Shown here: positions 51,891 to 60,434 of the stretch, piece after piece
Layout of the letters: the number at the start of each line of letters is the position of its first letter
Position numbering within the stretch: the first letter of the stretch is position 1
From: Polymorphospora lycopeni
GTDB lineage: Bacteria; Actinomycetota; Actinomycetes; Mycobacteriales; Micromonosporaceae
Reading direction: 5' to 3'
Length of the DNA: 64,000 nt
Assembly: GCF_042237075.1 (NCBI RefSeq)
Contig: NZ_JBCGDC010000023.1
Span: 14,663-78,662, forward strand
Notes under the pieces: generated by a model
The model's database searches: none
What the model was told of the DNA's origin: nothing
Seen by the model: the letters and a program-made list of their open reading frames with translations, nothing else
Position numbers and translations under genes: made by a program

Positions 51891-52425
51891 TCAGCGGTCG
51901 AGTTGCAGCCGGCTCCATGCGGTGACGGTCAGCGCGGCGAACCCGACCGGTACGGCGGCGACCAGCGCGAGTTGCGCCGGGGCGACGGTGCCGGGCTGCA
52001 GCGCCCACAGCGCGGGCGCGGCGACCGGTAGCCACGCCCCGGGACCGGCGACGACGGCGACCTGGGCGACGACGATCAGGCAGATCGTGGTCGCGATGCC
52101 GGGCAGCGGCCCCCTGCCGAGGGTCGCTGCCCAGCCGGCCGGGGCCGCGACGAGCGCCGACAGGACGGTCAGCACGAACTGCCGGCCCAGGGCGGCGACG
52201 ACATCACCGTTCCAGGCGCCGAGCCCGAGAAGCGTTCCGGCGACCGCGACGACGGCGGTGAGGACGATGGCGACCAGTACGGCCCACAGCAGGTGGGACA
52301 GCAGCTTGGCCAGGACGAGGACCCGCCGGGACACGGGCAACGCGAACAGGCCGGTGATCGTGCCGTCGGTGAACTCGCGGCCGACCAGCCAGCTCAGGGC
52401 GACTCCGAAGCCGAGCAGGCCGTCG
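51891..52425 (-). pseudogene. C-terminal remnant of an ABC-2 type permease
   Basis: The frame reads FGVALSWLVGREFTDGTITG and LFALPVSRRVLVLAKLL, then four hydrophobic helices to a stop at 51891, the pattern of ABC-2 family permeases of multidrug or antibiotic exporters. The N-terminus is missing: the frame runs directly into a broken IS3 orfB at about 52425, so the apparent 273-residue protein is a chimera, not a gene. Confidence 0.65.
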
Positions 52426-52712
52426 GCGCGGTGAACACCCTGTTGACCAGGTCCGGCGCGGCCGGACGTATACCTGGGCGGGTCAGGTTCCGCCTGCGGC
52501 GCCTGATGCGGGCGGTCAGGCCGGACCCGGCCATGAACCGCGCGATCGTGTTGTCCGAGACCCGCCAGCCCTGCTCGGCGGTCCTCGATCTCCCGTGGTC
52601 CGGGAGCGGCCTGGCGGGCCAGCCAGCCGTAGTAGGTCGACGGGGCGATCTTCAGGACCCGGAGGACGGGCTCGACCCCGAACCGGTCCTTCAGCTCGTT
52701 CACGAGCGTCAT
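52426..52712 (-). pseudogene. Broken IS3-family orfB
   Basis: ATG at 52712 overlaps the orfA stop (ATGA), as in IS3 elements. The start (MTLVNELKDRFGVEPVLRVL then KIAPSTYYGW) is the orfB N-terminus. The frame then shifts; another frame reads VSDNTIARFMAGSGLTARIR and LTRPGIRPAAPDLVNRVF, the following orfB region. The DDE domain is lost at the junction with the permease remnant. Confidence 0.75.
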
Positions 52713-53020
52713 GACCGTCGCCGGGTCGGGTCGAGTTCCGATGCGAAAAAAGCCGAGGCGGCCTTGAGTATTTCGTTGGCTCTGCGCAGTTCGGCGTTCT
52801 CTTTGCGAAGCCGGCGCAGTTCCTCGGCCTCGACGGTCGTCGGCCGATCGGACCGCTGACCGTGATCGGCCTCGTCCTGACGGATCCAGTTACGCAACGC
52901 CTCGGGATGCACACCGAGTTGCTCGGCCAGACGCTTGATCACCGGTTTGGGGTCGGACTCCCGGTAGAGCCGTACCGCACGCTGACGCAGCTCGTCGGGG
53001 TACTTACGAGGGGCGGGCAC
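52709..53020 (-). CDS. IS3-family transposase OrfA
   Basis: ATG at 53020 behind AGGAGG gives 103 residues: KYPDELRQRAVRLYRES, a helix-turn-helix (IKRLAEQLGVHPEALRNWIR) and a leucine-zipper-like stretch (ELRRLRKENAELRRANEIL). It is intact but its partner orfB is broken, so the element cannot move by itself. Confidence 0.88.
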   Translation of the reverse strand: MPAPRKYPDELRQRAVRLYRESDPKPVIKRLAEQLGVHPEALRNWIRQDEADHGQRSDRPTTVEAEELRRLRKENAELRRANEILKAASAFFASELDPTRRRS

Positions 53021-53316
53021 GAAAACCTCCTGGTCAGGGCCTATCAGACCACGATCGAAAGTCTCCGAGCTATCGGGGGAACCTCAGGGTGACCCGCTCC
53101 CACATCATCACTGTCAGTGGCGCATGCCACTGCTGCCACTCGCCTCAGCCGGACAGGCCAGCAGGAAGATCGGAGGACGACTTGTCGAACGCGTGTAGGA
53201 AGGGATCAAATGTGGGGGCCGCGTCCTGCGGCGCGGCAGCCAGGCTTGCAGCCTGGGGTCAAGGACGATAGGCCTGCCAGCACGGCGGGTGCGACCGTGA
53301 AGATTGAGGAGGCTCC

Positions 53317-54687
53317 GTGGGCAAGCCACTGGCGCTGCCACTTCCAGGACTGGATGTTGGTGCTCTCGCTGCGGCCTCGCTGGTGCCTCCTGGCGGGGAA
53401 GAGTTGCGTGTCCTGGACCTCTTTGCAGGGGCAGGGGGATTGTCGCAGGGGTTTCAGCAGGTGGGGTTCAGGGTTGCCGGCGGATCGGACATTGACCCCG
53501 ATGCCTGCGCTACCTACAGTCGCAACTTCCCGGGCGCGCAGGTTATCTGTGGCGACATCCGCCTGCCCGAGGTTCACGAGCAGGTGGTCCAAGCCGGCCG
53601 CGGCGTCGATGTCGTGGTAGGAGGGCCCCCGTGCCAGGCTTTCTCTCAGGTTCGAAATCACTCTCGGATCATCGATGATCCCCGTAACTCGCTCTATCGC
53701 GAGTTTGTCAAGACGGTAGATGAGATCAAGCCTCCTGCATTCGTGATGGAGAATGTGCCAGGAATGGCCCAGATGGGGGTCCTCGAGCAAGTCAAGGAAG
53801 ATCTTGAGTTGGGTGGAGCCTATAGGGTCATCGCCAGGGTCCTCGACGCGGCTGATTTCGGCGTGCCCCAGACGCGCAAGCGTCTAGTCTTTGTCGGTAT
53901 CCGGAGGGACCTCGGGGAGTCGCCGCCGATGGTCATGGGAAGTGAGGCGACTGCGTACCTGTCGCTCGTGCGACACGCGAAGGGAAAGTACGCTGTTGAA
54001 GGCCGTCGTGACGAAGGGCGCGCTGCTCTCCTCATGGAGGCGCTAGCCGACCCAGACAACCTGAGCGTGGTATCCACCGATCAGGCCCTATCCGACCTGC
54101 GCGGCCTGCAGGCGGGCAGGCGCGAGGACAACATGGGTATCGGGGAACTGAAAGAGGCGGAGTCGGCCTACCAGCGCCTCATGCGGAAACACCTATCTGG
54201 AGAAATAGCAAACGTCAGTGTTCCTAGAATAAATGCTGATACCGTCACCCGACTGAAGAAAATCCCGGCCGGAGGAAATCATCGCGACCTCCCCGAAGCG
54301 TTAACTGCCCGCTATATCAGTGGCGAGAAGTGGGGTCCGAGCACTGATAGTGGAAAGCTCGTGCGCGCTCACTTCTATGCATATCGCCGGCTGCATCCTG
54401 GAATGTGGGCGTGGACGCTGAATACAAAAGCGGACTCGGCTTATCACTACCGGGCGGCCAGGGCGCTGAGTGTCAGAGAATTTGCGAGACTGCAATCCTT
54501 TCCGGACCATTTCGTGTTCACGACCGATCCACGCCGGGGTCCCCTTCCCGGGCGCATCGACGGAGGTCAGGCACACTCGCGCTACCGCCAGGTCGGGAAC
54601 GCGGTCCCCCCTCTGCTGGCAGAGGAAATCGGAAAGGCTGTCCAGGCTACAATTCGGCGGGCGCGGCAGGCGGCTTGCCAGGAGTAA
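53317..54687 (+). CDS. C5-cytosine DNA methyltransferase of a type II system
   Basis: GTG at 53317 behind GAGGAGG gives 456 residues. Motif I DLFAGAGGLSQGF, catalytic GGPPCQAFSQV (Cys 106), MENVPGM, QTRKRLVFVG, and C-terminal RLQSFPDHF and YRQVGNAVPPLLA are all intact. It should methylate C5 of cytosine at a specific site. A Vsr gene converges on its 3' end and an endonuclease gene follows, the standard Dcm-Vsr-REase layout. Base composition is visibly lower in GC than the neighbours, pointing to transfer. Confidence 0.92.
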   Translation: MGKPLALPLPGLDVGALAAASLVPPGGEELRVLDLFAGAGGLSQGFQQVGFRVAGGSDIDPDACATYSRNFPGAQVICGDIRLPEVHEQVVQAGRGVDVVVGGPPCQAFSQVRNHSRIIDDPRNSLYREFVKTVDEIKPPAFVMENVPGMAQMGVLEQVKEDLELGGAYRVIARVLDAADFGVPQTRKRLVFVGIRRDLGESPPMVMGSEATAYLSLVRHAKGKYAVEGRRDEGRAALLMEALADPDNLSVVSTDQALSDLRGLQAGRREDNMGIGELKEAESAYQRLMRKHLSGEIANVSVPRINADTVTRLKKIPAGGNHRDLPEALTARYISGEKWGPSTDSGKLVRAHFYAYRRLHPGMWAWTLNTKADSAYHYRAARALSVREFARLQSFPDHFVFTTDPRRGPLPGRIDGGQAHSRYRQVGNAVPPLLAEEIGKAVQATIRRARQAACQE

Positions 54688-55183
54688 CTGGCCATTCGAC
54701 CCGCATCGAGGATTCCTGGAGGGGCCCGTTGTCAGATGGCGCGCCGGCCGGTGGGCTTGCAGCGACGCTCCGGCCTAGCGCGGCCAGTTCTTGGGTAACC
54801 CTCCGGACCGCAGCATCGAGGTCACGTTTGACATCAAGATCCCACAACCTAATGACTGTCCAGCCCATACCGGCAAGTTCAGCGCTTACGCGGCGGTCCC
54901 GATCCTGGTTCCGCGCGATCTTTTCTCTCCAGTAAGGACTCGCGGTTGCCGGATTGAAGTGATCCGGATGGCCGTGCCAGAAGACGCCATCAACGAAGAT
55001 CGCAAGACGCCAGCGGGTGTAGGCAATATCCGGCTTTCCCGGCAGCGACCTTACGTGCAAGCGATAGCCTAGCGCCCCAGCGGAGCGCAGCCCTTTCCGA
55101 AGAAGCAGTTCTGGCTTTGTGTTCGCCGAGCGGATTGCTGCCATGACTCGCGAGCGGCCTTGCTTGGATAGGTGATCCGCCAT
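54647..55183 (-). CDS. vsr: Very short patch repair (Vsr) endonuclease
   Basis: ATG at 55183 behind GGGAGA gives 178 residues. SKQGRSRVMAAIRSANTKPE is the family N-terminus; GKPDIAY holds the catalytic Asp 52 and FVDGVFWHGH the His 70 pair, followed by RNQDRDRRVSAELAGMGW and VIRLWD. The zinc-ligand cysteines of E. coli Vsr are not present, as in several distant members. It nicks at T:G mismatches from deamination of the 5-methylcytosine made by the neighbouring methyltransferase. The 3' end overlaps that gene by 41 bp in opposite orientation. Confidence 0.88.
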   Translation of the reverse strand: MADHLSKQGRSRVMAAIRSANTKPELLLRKGLRSAGALGYRLHVRSLPGKPDIAYTRWRLAIFVDGVFWHGHPDHFNPATASPYWREKIARNQDRDRRVSAELAGMGWTVIRLWDLDVKRDLDAAVRRVTQELAALGRSVAASPPAGAPSDNGPLQESSMRVEWPVTPGKPPAAPAEL

Positions 55184-55565
55184 GATTCTCCCGGATGGCT
55201 GAGCACGGTGATGGGCTGGGATCGGCCGGCCGCCCTGCTGGTTCGGTGGCACGTGCTCTGGCGAGAACCCTGCCGGCATCTCAAGCTTGCGTGACACCCG
55301 CAAGCACCGGTCGCCTCCTGGGAACATCGCATAGTTTGGACGTTATCTGGGAGCGGCTGCGGCTCCGGTGCGCAGTGCGAGGCCCGAGATGATCTCTTCC
55401 GGATAGTGGGCTCCGTAGCATCGATTCTGGTTGAGGGCCTGTTGGATGGGGCCAGGTGACCGGACGGCACCCGGCCGGTGGCTTCAGTCCGAGGGGGTCT
55501 GCCATATCCCTTTTACAGCGAAATCTCCTTCTCGCGAGGTCGTCAGCTTCTAGTACTCTCCCATC
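55184..55565. other. Divergent gap between vsr and the endonuclease gene
   Basis: 382 bp that must hold promoters for both directions. Locally AT-richer just before 55566. No gene or strong repeat is seen. Confidence 0.4.
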
Positions 55566-56681
55566 GTGGACTACGACCAGGCCGTACTGCCAGGAGTGAG
55601 TGAAGCGCGCACGGGGGCTGCACCTGCGGCAGGTACACGCGCCTTTGGCGAAGAGAATCGAAACCGTCTCCTCGAGGAGTACTTCGCCCAATCTGGCCCG
55701 GTTGAACCCGGACTCGCCTGGCGTGATGTTTATAGGCTACTACTCTGGATCGACCGCACCACTGGGCTGGCTCACTGTTATGAGAGCGACAAGTGCCAAC
55801 CTGGACGCCCCTGGTATGCGAGAAGCCTAGCGTTTCATGTGTGGGTCTCCCAGGCTCTCGGCGTCGCTCCTGCAGAGCTTGATAAGCACATCGACTTCCT
55901 GTTCAGGAACGCCACCGCCGACTTGGCTGGAGCGGCCGCCAGGAACCGCGCCAGGCTGGAACCAGCGATAGCGATGCAGCGCGAGCCATTTGAAGGGCTA
56001 GGACTGCCGCTGCCGGGCGAGGATCCCGAACTGGAGTCCATCGTTACTGAACTGCTGGAACCATATCTCCTTCAGCAGCCTCCGCGTACGGCCCTAAGGA
56101 CGCTTACGGAGCGAATCCAGGCCCACGTCGGGCTCGAGAACAAACGGAAGAACCTCGTAGGTGAAGGATTCGAGGATACGATCGCAGCGTTGCTCAGGCG
56201 AGTTCCCTCGATCTCACATAGTTACGAAGTATCCGTGCGTCCTCTGCTTCACAATCTTCCAGGCTTCAGGCCCCCCCGCGCCAACAGCAAGACCCGCCAG
56301 GTGGATCTAGCTCTCGTTCATCGGTGGACAGGAACGCGCACGCTTGTCTCCTGTAAGTGGAGCGTTCGAAGCGACCGGGAGGAGCAGTTTGTCAGCGACT
56401 TCCGAGATTACGACCAGCTCGAAGACGCCGGCGAGGACTTCGAGTATGTGCTAATTACTAACGAATTCGATCCAGCCCGACTCGCCGCAGCCTGCGAGGT
56501 CCGTCGCCAGAACGGCCACCTCTTCACAGATGTCGTGCACGTAAATCCGGATGGCCCCCGCGCGGCGTATGGTGCTCCTGCACCCCAGCGAGGAGTCGGT
56601 ATGGCTAGAGCCCTAAAACACATCGAATCAGGACGACTCGCAGGGCTAGACGCCTGGATCGGCGCCCTTAGCGAGCGATAG
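55566..56681 (+). CDS. Candidate type II restriction endonuclease (PD-(D/E)XK)
   Basis: GTG at 55566 gives 371 residues; no strong ribosome site. The N-terminal 180 residues are helical and unassigned. The C-terminal domain shows a PD-(D/E)XK-like core: Glu 200 in GEGFEDTIA, Asp 247 in RQVDLALVH, and SCK at 262-264 in LVSCKWS, the acidic position of the (D/E)XK taken by Ser as in some variants. Location beside a C5 methyltransferase and vsr makes it the partner restriction enzyme. The recognition site cannot be read from sequence. Confidence 0.75.
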   Translation: MDYDQAVLPGVSEARTGAAPAAGTRAFGEENRNRLLEEYFAQSGPVEPGLAWRDVYRLLLWIDRTTGLAHCYESDKCQPGRPWYARSLAFHVWVSQALGVAPAELDKHIDFLFRNATADLAGAAARNRARLEPAIAMQREPFEGLGLPLPGEDPELESIVTELLEPYLLQQPPRTALRTLTERIQAHVGLENKRKNLVGEGFEDTIAALLRRVPSISHSYEVSVRPLLHNLPGFRPPRANSKTRQVDLALVHRWTGTRTLVSCKWSVRSDREEQFVSDFRDYDQLEDAGEDFEYVLITNEFDPARLAAACEVRRQNGHLFTDVVHVNPDGPRAAYGAPAPQRGVGMARALKHIESGRLAGLDAWIGALSER

Positions 56682-56903
56682 GCATCCTGTTCATCAGCGA
56701 TCCTGCTTCGCCGCACCGGACAGTTCGATGCTGCTCCTTGATCAGGAGTTACATCGATCAGCGACTTGCAGTCCCCGGCGGGCTCGGCTTCGCCGTGACC
56801 TCGTGAAGGTGCCCGCTGCGGACGGATTCGACCCGCCCTGGTGTCAGAGATTTTTAACTGGGCGCAGCCAGGGCCATCGTGTTTTAGAGTTGGCCAATCA
56901 CAG

Positions 56904-56933
56904 GTGTCCGGAGGCCGTGCTACCTCCGGACAC
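56904..56933. terminator. Perfect 11-bp stem-loop between convergent genes
   Basis: GTGTCCGGAGG at 56904-56914 pairs perfectly with 56923-56933 across an 8-nt loop. It lies between the endonuclease gene and the leftward small secreted protein gene, so it can stop transcripts from both sides. Confidence 0.7.
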
Positions 56934-56944
56934 GTGTGGATGGA

Positions 56945-57349
56945 TCAGCAGCTGAATCGGTTGTGTCCACTCACGCTCTGATGTCCCTTGTTGGACTCCA
57001 GGATGCTGCGGTATGTGTACGTTCCCAACTCCTTGCAGCCGGTTGTCACCCGGACCTCTCCGTCATTGTTGCGGTTGCTCGTGCCCATGGTCTGCCAGAA
57101 CGGGCCGGTCCTGTGTCGCTGGATAGTGAGCGTCCAGTAGGCAGTGCCGCAGTCGCTGATGTGGGCCGTCGCGGTCACGTTGTCGCCGCTCTTCGACGGG
57201 GTTGGCGCTGAGAAGGTGCATGCGCCAGCGGCGATCTGGGCGTCGCCGGGCTTGGCGTATACGTGCGTTGGGGTGGCGATCACCGCGCCGCCGAGCACGA
57301 GCACCAATGCCCGAAGGGTTGCTCTTTTCAGGAGACGTGCGTACCTCAT
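56945..57349 (-). CDS. Small secreted Cys-containing protein
   Basis: ATG at 57349 behind GAGAGGAACC gives 134 residues. A basic start and hydrophobic core (RALVLVLGGAVIATPTHVYA) form a signal peptide cut near residue 32. The mature part has four cysteines (AGACTF, SDCGTAYW, TGCKEL, final FSC) that can form two disulfides, and TATAHISDC suggests a small beta-sandwich. No family is recognised. Confidence 0.7.
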   Translation of the reverse strand: MRYARLLKRATLRALVLVLGGAVIATPTHVYAKPGDAQIAAGACTFSAPTPSKSGDNVTATAHISDCGTAYWTLTIQRHRTGPFWQTMGTSNRNNDGEVRVTTGCKELGTYTYRSILESNKGHQSVSGHNRFSC

Positions 57350-57650
57350 ACCGGTTCCTCTCTCGAAGCGGACGCCAGTTCGGCACACATCAGTGCACAT
57401 CATTCGCACGAGTAATTCCGATGCCGCCCTGGATGCTGTGCCGATCCTGTCGCCATGTCTAGCGTCCGGGGATGTTGTTCAGGCGTGGCGACGGTCTACG
57501 ACCTGCGGCGACGGTTTATCGGCCCGGGGTCGGACCGAGCTGTCGTCAATGCGATGGGCATCCCGGGCTAGCGGTCGCTTTCGGTACCATCGGATGACTC
57601 TGCGTCAGCAAATGTTGGCAGGCCGTACACTTCGAGCTTGTGGAGCCGCG

Positions 57651-58520
57651 ATGCCCCGCCCGGAGCGACCCCTTGACCCCACCGCTGGCCCAATTCAGGC
57701 CTTCGCCCAGCAGTTACGTGACCTCCGGAAGGAGGCAGGCACACCGAAGTACCTGCAGATGGCCCGGACGACCGGCCGGTCCCGTACATCCCTCGCAGAG
57801 GCGGCCGGAGGCGACCATCTGCCCACCTGGGAAACCGTGGAGGCGTTTGTAAAAGCGTGCGGGGGCGACTTGCTTGTATGGCGCGCACGGTGGGAGCAGG
57901 TTCGGGACCGGGTTCGCCCGGTCGATGAACCACCGTCCCCGGTTACGACGACAGGTCTCGTGGATGCGTCAGCACGACCGAACCCGGTTAAGCCGGTACC
58001 AGACGCGACGATGGTCGAGCCTACGGCCGCGTCGCGGGGACGCCGTCGCGTCGTCCAGATTGCCAGCAGCGTAGGTATCGTGGTGTTCGCATTGGGCGGG
58101 GCGTACTGGGCAGGGCTACGCGATGATCAGCCAATTAAAGGTGCCCGGGCTCCGTCGTCAGCGGCGATCACCGTGCATAACAAGGTTGCGATCGGGGCGA
58201 CCGGGATAGCGGAAGATTCCACACCGTCGTACCTGTCAACCCGACCAGTGGCGCGGTGCGGTGCCCGGAATTGCAAGATCCCCAACACGGAGGTGTGGTC
58301 CGGGGCGGAACTCGTAGCCCGCTGTTGGTCCCGCGGTGAAACCATGACCAACAGCGACCTGACCAGTGAGGGCATTGACCACAACCCGGCAGGTGTGACC
58401 TCTGACCTGTGGTACAAGGTTGTCCTACACGACGGGCGGGCCGGCTGGCTGTCGGAGGTGTACATCGCCCCCGAGCATCGAGGCGGCATGGGCCTTCCAC
58501 GCTGCGCAGCCCAGGGCTGA
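57651..58520 (+). CDS. Helix-turn-helix membrane protein
   Basis: ATG at 57651 behind GTGGAGC gives 289 residues. Residues 15-70 are an XRE-like helix-turn-helix of the kind in many actinobacterial regulators (FAQQLRDLRKEAGTPKYLQM then LAEAAGGDHLPTWETVEAFV). A membrane helix follows at about 134-155. The extracytoplasmic part (170-289) has paired cysteines (RCGARNCKIP and LVARCWSRG) and ends in VVLHDGRAGWLSEVYI, like an SH3-type fold. It may sense a signal outside and act on DNA inside. Confidence 0.75.
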   Translation: MPRPERPLDPTAGPIQAFAQQLRDLRKEAGTPKYLQMARTTGRSRTSLAEAAGGDHLPTWETVEAFVKACGGDLLVWRARWEQVRDRVRPVDEPPSPVTTTGLVDASARPNPVKPVPDATMVEPTAASRGRRRVVQIASSVGIVVFALGGAYWAGLRDDQPIKGARAPSSAAITVHNKVAIGATGIAEDSTPSYLSTRPVARCGARNCKIPNTEVWSGAELVARCWSRGETMTNSDLTSEGIDHNPAGVTSDLWYKVVLHDGRAGWLSEVYIAPEHRGGMGLPRCAAQG

Positions 58521-58599
58521 CGATGTCGCGGAAGTACGCAAAGAGCGACCCGACCCGGGAGCCCGAAGGCGTCCGAGGCCGCGGGGCTGGCACCTATGT

Positions 58600-59404
58600 A
58601 CTCCAGCCGCCCTTCCGTCAGATGGAGTCTTCGCTGGTAGTGGCATGTTCTGGCGTGGAACTGATGTCGGCGGCGCCATGTTGACCATCGATCGATGTGA
58701 TCGACTGGTTGGGGTTTGGTGATCAGGTGTGCCAGGAGACGGCGGATCTCGCCGAGGGTGAGTGGGATGAGTCCGTCCCGGCCTGTTCCGGCGCCCCCTT
58801 TTGTGCGTGTGTGACGGTGATCGCGAGGAAGGCGTGGGCCACCATAGCCAGGGTTATGTGGTGGTACCAGGCGTCGTAGCGGCGGACCTGGTAGTGGTCG
58901 AGTCCGACCTCGTTCTTCGCCGTCTGGAAGCGCTCCTCGACCGTCCACCGGGTGGGCGACCCGGACCGGTTCTTCGTCGCTGGTGTCGGCCGGGCCGTAG
59001 CACAGGTAGTAGGCCAACTCGGTGGGTCTGGCGACGCTGCGGCGGATGAGTAGCCAGCGGGCGAAGCCGTGTTCGGCGGTGCCGGTGTCCGGTAGCGTGG
59101 CCACGGCCCAGTCGTAGAGGCGGGGCCCTTTGACGCCGTCGCCGCAGCTGCGGCGTTTCCAGGCCAGATCGGGCGCGGCGGCGGCCAGGGCGTCGGCGCG
59201 GGCGCTACCGCGTTCGGTCGGGACCTTCTGGTTAGCCGGTACGGCGAGCACGTATCCGACGTGTCGTCGCTGGAGTTCGAGGCGGAACTTGCCGTCCTTG
59301 CCGTATGCCTCGTCCGCGGTGACCCACGACGCGGGTGGGCCGGCGTCCAGGGCTCGGGCGAGCATCCTCAGCCCGAGGGCGGGCTTGGTGGCGAAGGCGA
59401 CCGA
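58600..59404 (-). pseudogene. IS701-type transposase remnant, frameshifted
   Basis: Leftward from 59404 the frame reads KPALGLRMLARALDAGPPAS, WVTADEAYGKDGKFRLELQR and YYLCYGPADT, the IS701-type core. A shift then moves to another frame reading WTVEERFQTAKNEVGLDHYQ and back to LIPLTLGEIRRLLAHL. The N-terminus was lost when the IS6-type element inserted, and the C-terminus fades near 58600. Confidence 0.75.
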
Positions 59405-60224
59405 GGGCTCCGTTGCGTTGTCGGATCGCTGGGCATGGTGAGCTGCGGCGGGGGCGCCGGTCAGATCGCTCGGGCGAGTTCGGTGAACGCGGCGGCCACC
59501 CGATGTACGGGTGCGATGTCGGCGGCGAGTTCGTAGTGTCCGCGTCGTAGGTTTTGAACGAAGGCGTGGCCGGTGATGATCGTCTGTGCGGTCCGGTCGG
59601 TGTGTAGCCCGCGCATCGGTCTGAGTCGCTGTTTGAGCTGGCTGTGGTCGGCCTCGATCGGATTGTTCGCATGTCGCTCGACATGGTGCCGGGCCGACGG
59701 GACCAGGTCGTCGAGCACGCCGGGATAGGTGGCGGCGGCGTCGGTGACCACCTCGCGAGGTGTGACCTTCAGCGTGGTCAGGGCCCCCTGGAAGAACCGG
59801 CGGGCTGCGGCCGCGTCCCGGCGCGGTGAGACGAGCACGTCGATGACCTGCCCGTACTGGTCGACGGCCCGGTACACGTAGCGCCAGATCCCGTTGACCT
59901 TTACATAGGTCTCGTCGACGAACCAGCGGTTGCCCGGCGCGTGGCGGGTGAAGCGGGCGGCGTCGGCCAGTAGCGGGGTGAACCGTTGCACCCACCGGAA
60001 CACGGTGACGTGATCCACCTGCACACCACGTTCGACCAGGAGTTCCTCGACATCGCGGTACGAGAGGTTGAAGCGTAGGTACCAGCGGACCGCAAGGACG
60101 ATCACCTCGGGCGGGAACCGGAACCCCGCGAACGCCGAAGCGGACGGCAACGAATCAGGCCGGATCGATGACCTCACCGCTCAAGTCTGCCTCGACCTCG
60201 CCGATGACCCAACGCAACAGACCC
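59405..60224. mobile_element. IS6-type insertion sequence
   Basis: An 820-bp unit with one transposase gene. The ends are imperfect inverted repeats: GGGCTCCGTTGCGTTG at 59405-59420 and, read inward from 60224, GGGTCTGTTGCGTTG. No 8-bp target duplication is seen at the flanks, which suggests rearrangement after insertion. It interrupts the IS701-type remnant. Confidence 0.65.
59461..60177 (-). CDS. IS6-family transposase
   Basis: ATG at 60177 gives 238 residues, full length for the family. FRFPPEVIVLAVRWYLRFNL and SYRDVEELLVERGV are the N-terminal signature; the DDE triad is in VDETYVKVNG, VVTDAAATYPG and NNPIEADHSQLK. The gene is intact and could be active. IS6-type elements cause fusions and deletions between copies, in keeping with the patchwork around it. 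Confidence 0.9.
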   Translation of the reverse strand: MRSSIRPDSLPSASAFAGFRFPPEVIVLAVRWYLRFNLSYRDVEELLVERGVQVDHVTVFRWVQRFTPLLADAARFTRHAPGNRWFVDETYVKVNGIWRYVYRAVDQYGQVIDVLVSPRRDAAAARRFFQGALTTLKVTPREVVTDAAATYPGVLDDLVPSARHHVERHANNPIEADHSQLKQRLRPMRGLHTDRTAQTIITGHAFVQNLRRGHYELAADIAPVHRVAAAFTELARAI

Positions 60225-60434
60225 TTGTCGCCTCCGTTTAACGTGGTGGCTCCTGCGGCGCGACGAGGAGCGGTGGCACGCGAAGATCGGCTTTAGTTTG
60301 TCGGCAGTAAACCATCAACGGCGGCCATCCTTAGCGCGGTGGCCGACTGGCGGATGCTCTCTGTCCGGATCGTGACTGCCGCCAGTGAACGTTGTGTGAC
60401 ACGTTGCTCGGTAAACGATGCCGAGGGGGGCGTG

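Noticed and set aside
56820..56900. Possible CRISPR-like repeat near GTTTTAGAG
   Set aside because: Single occurrence, no repeat-spacer pattern and no cas genes.
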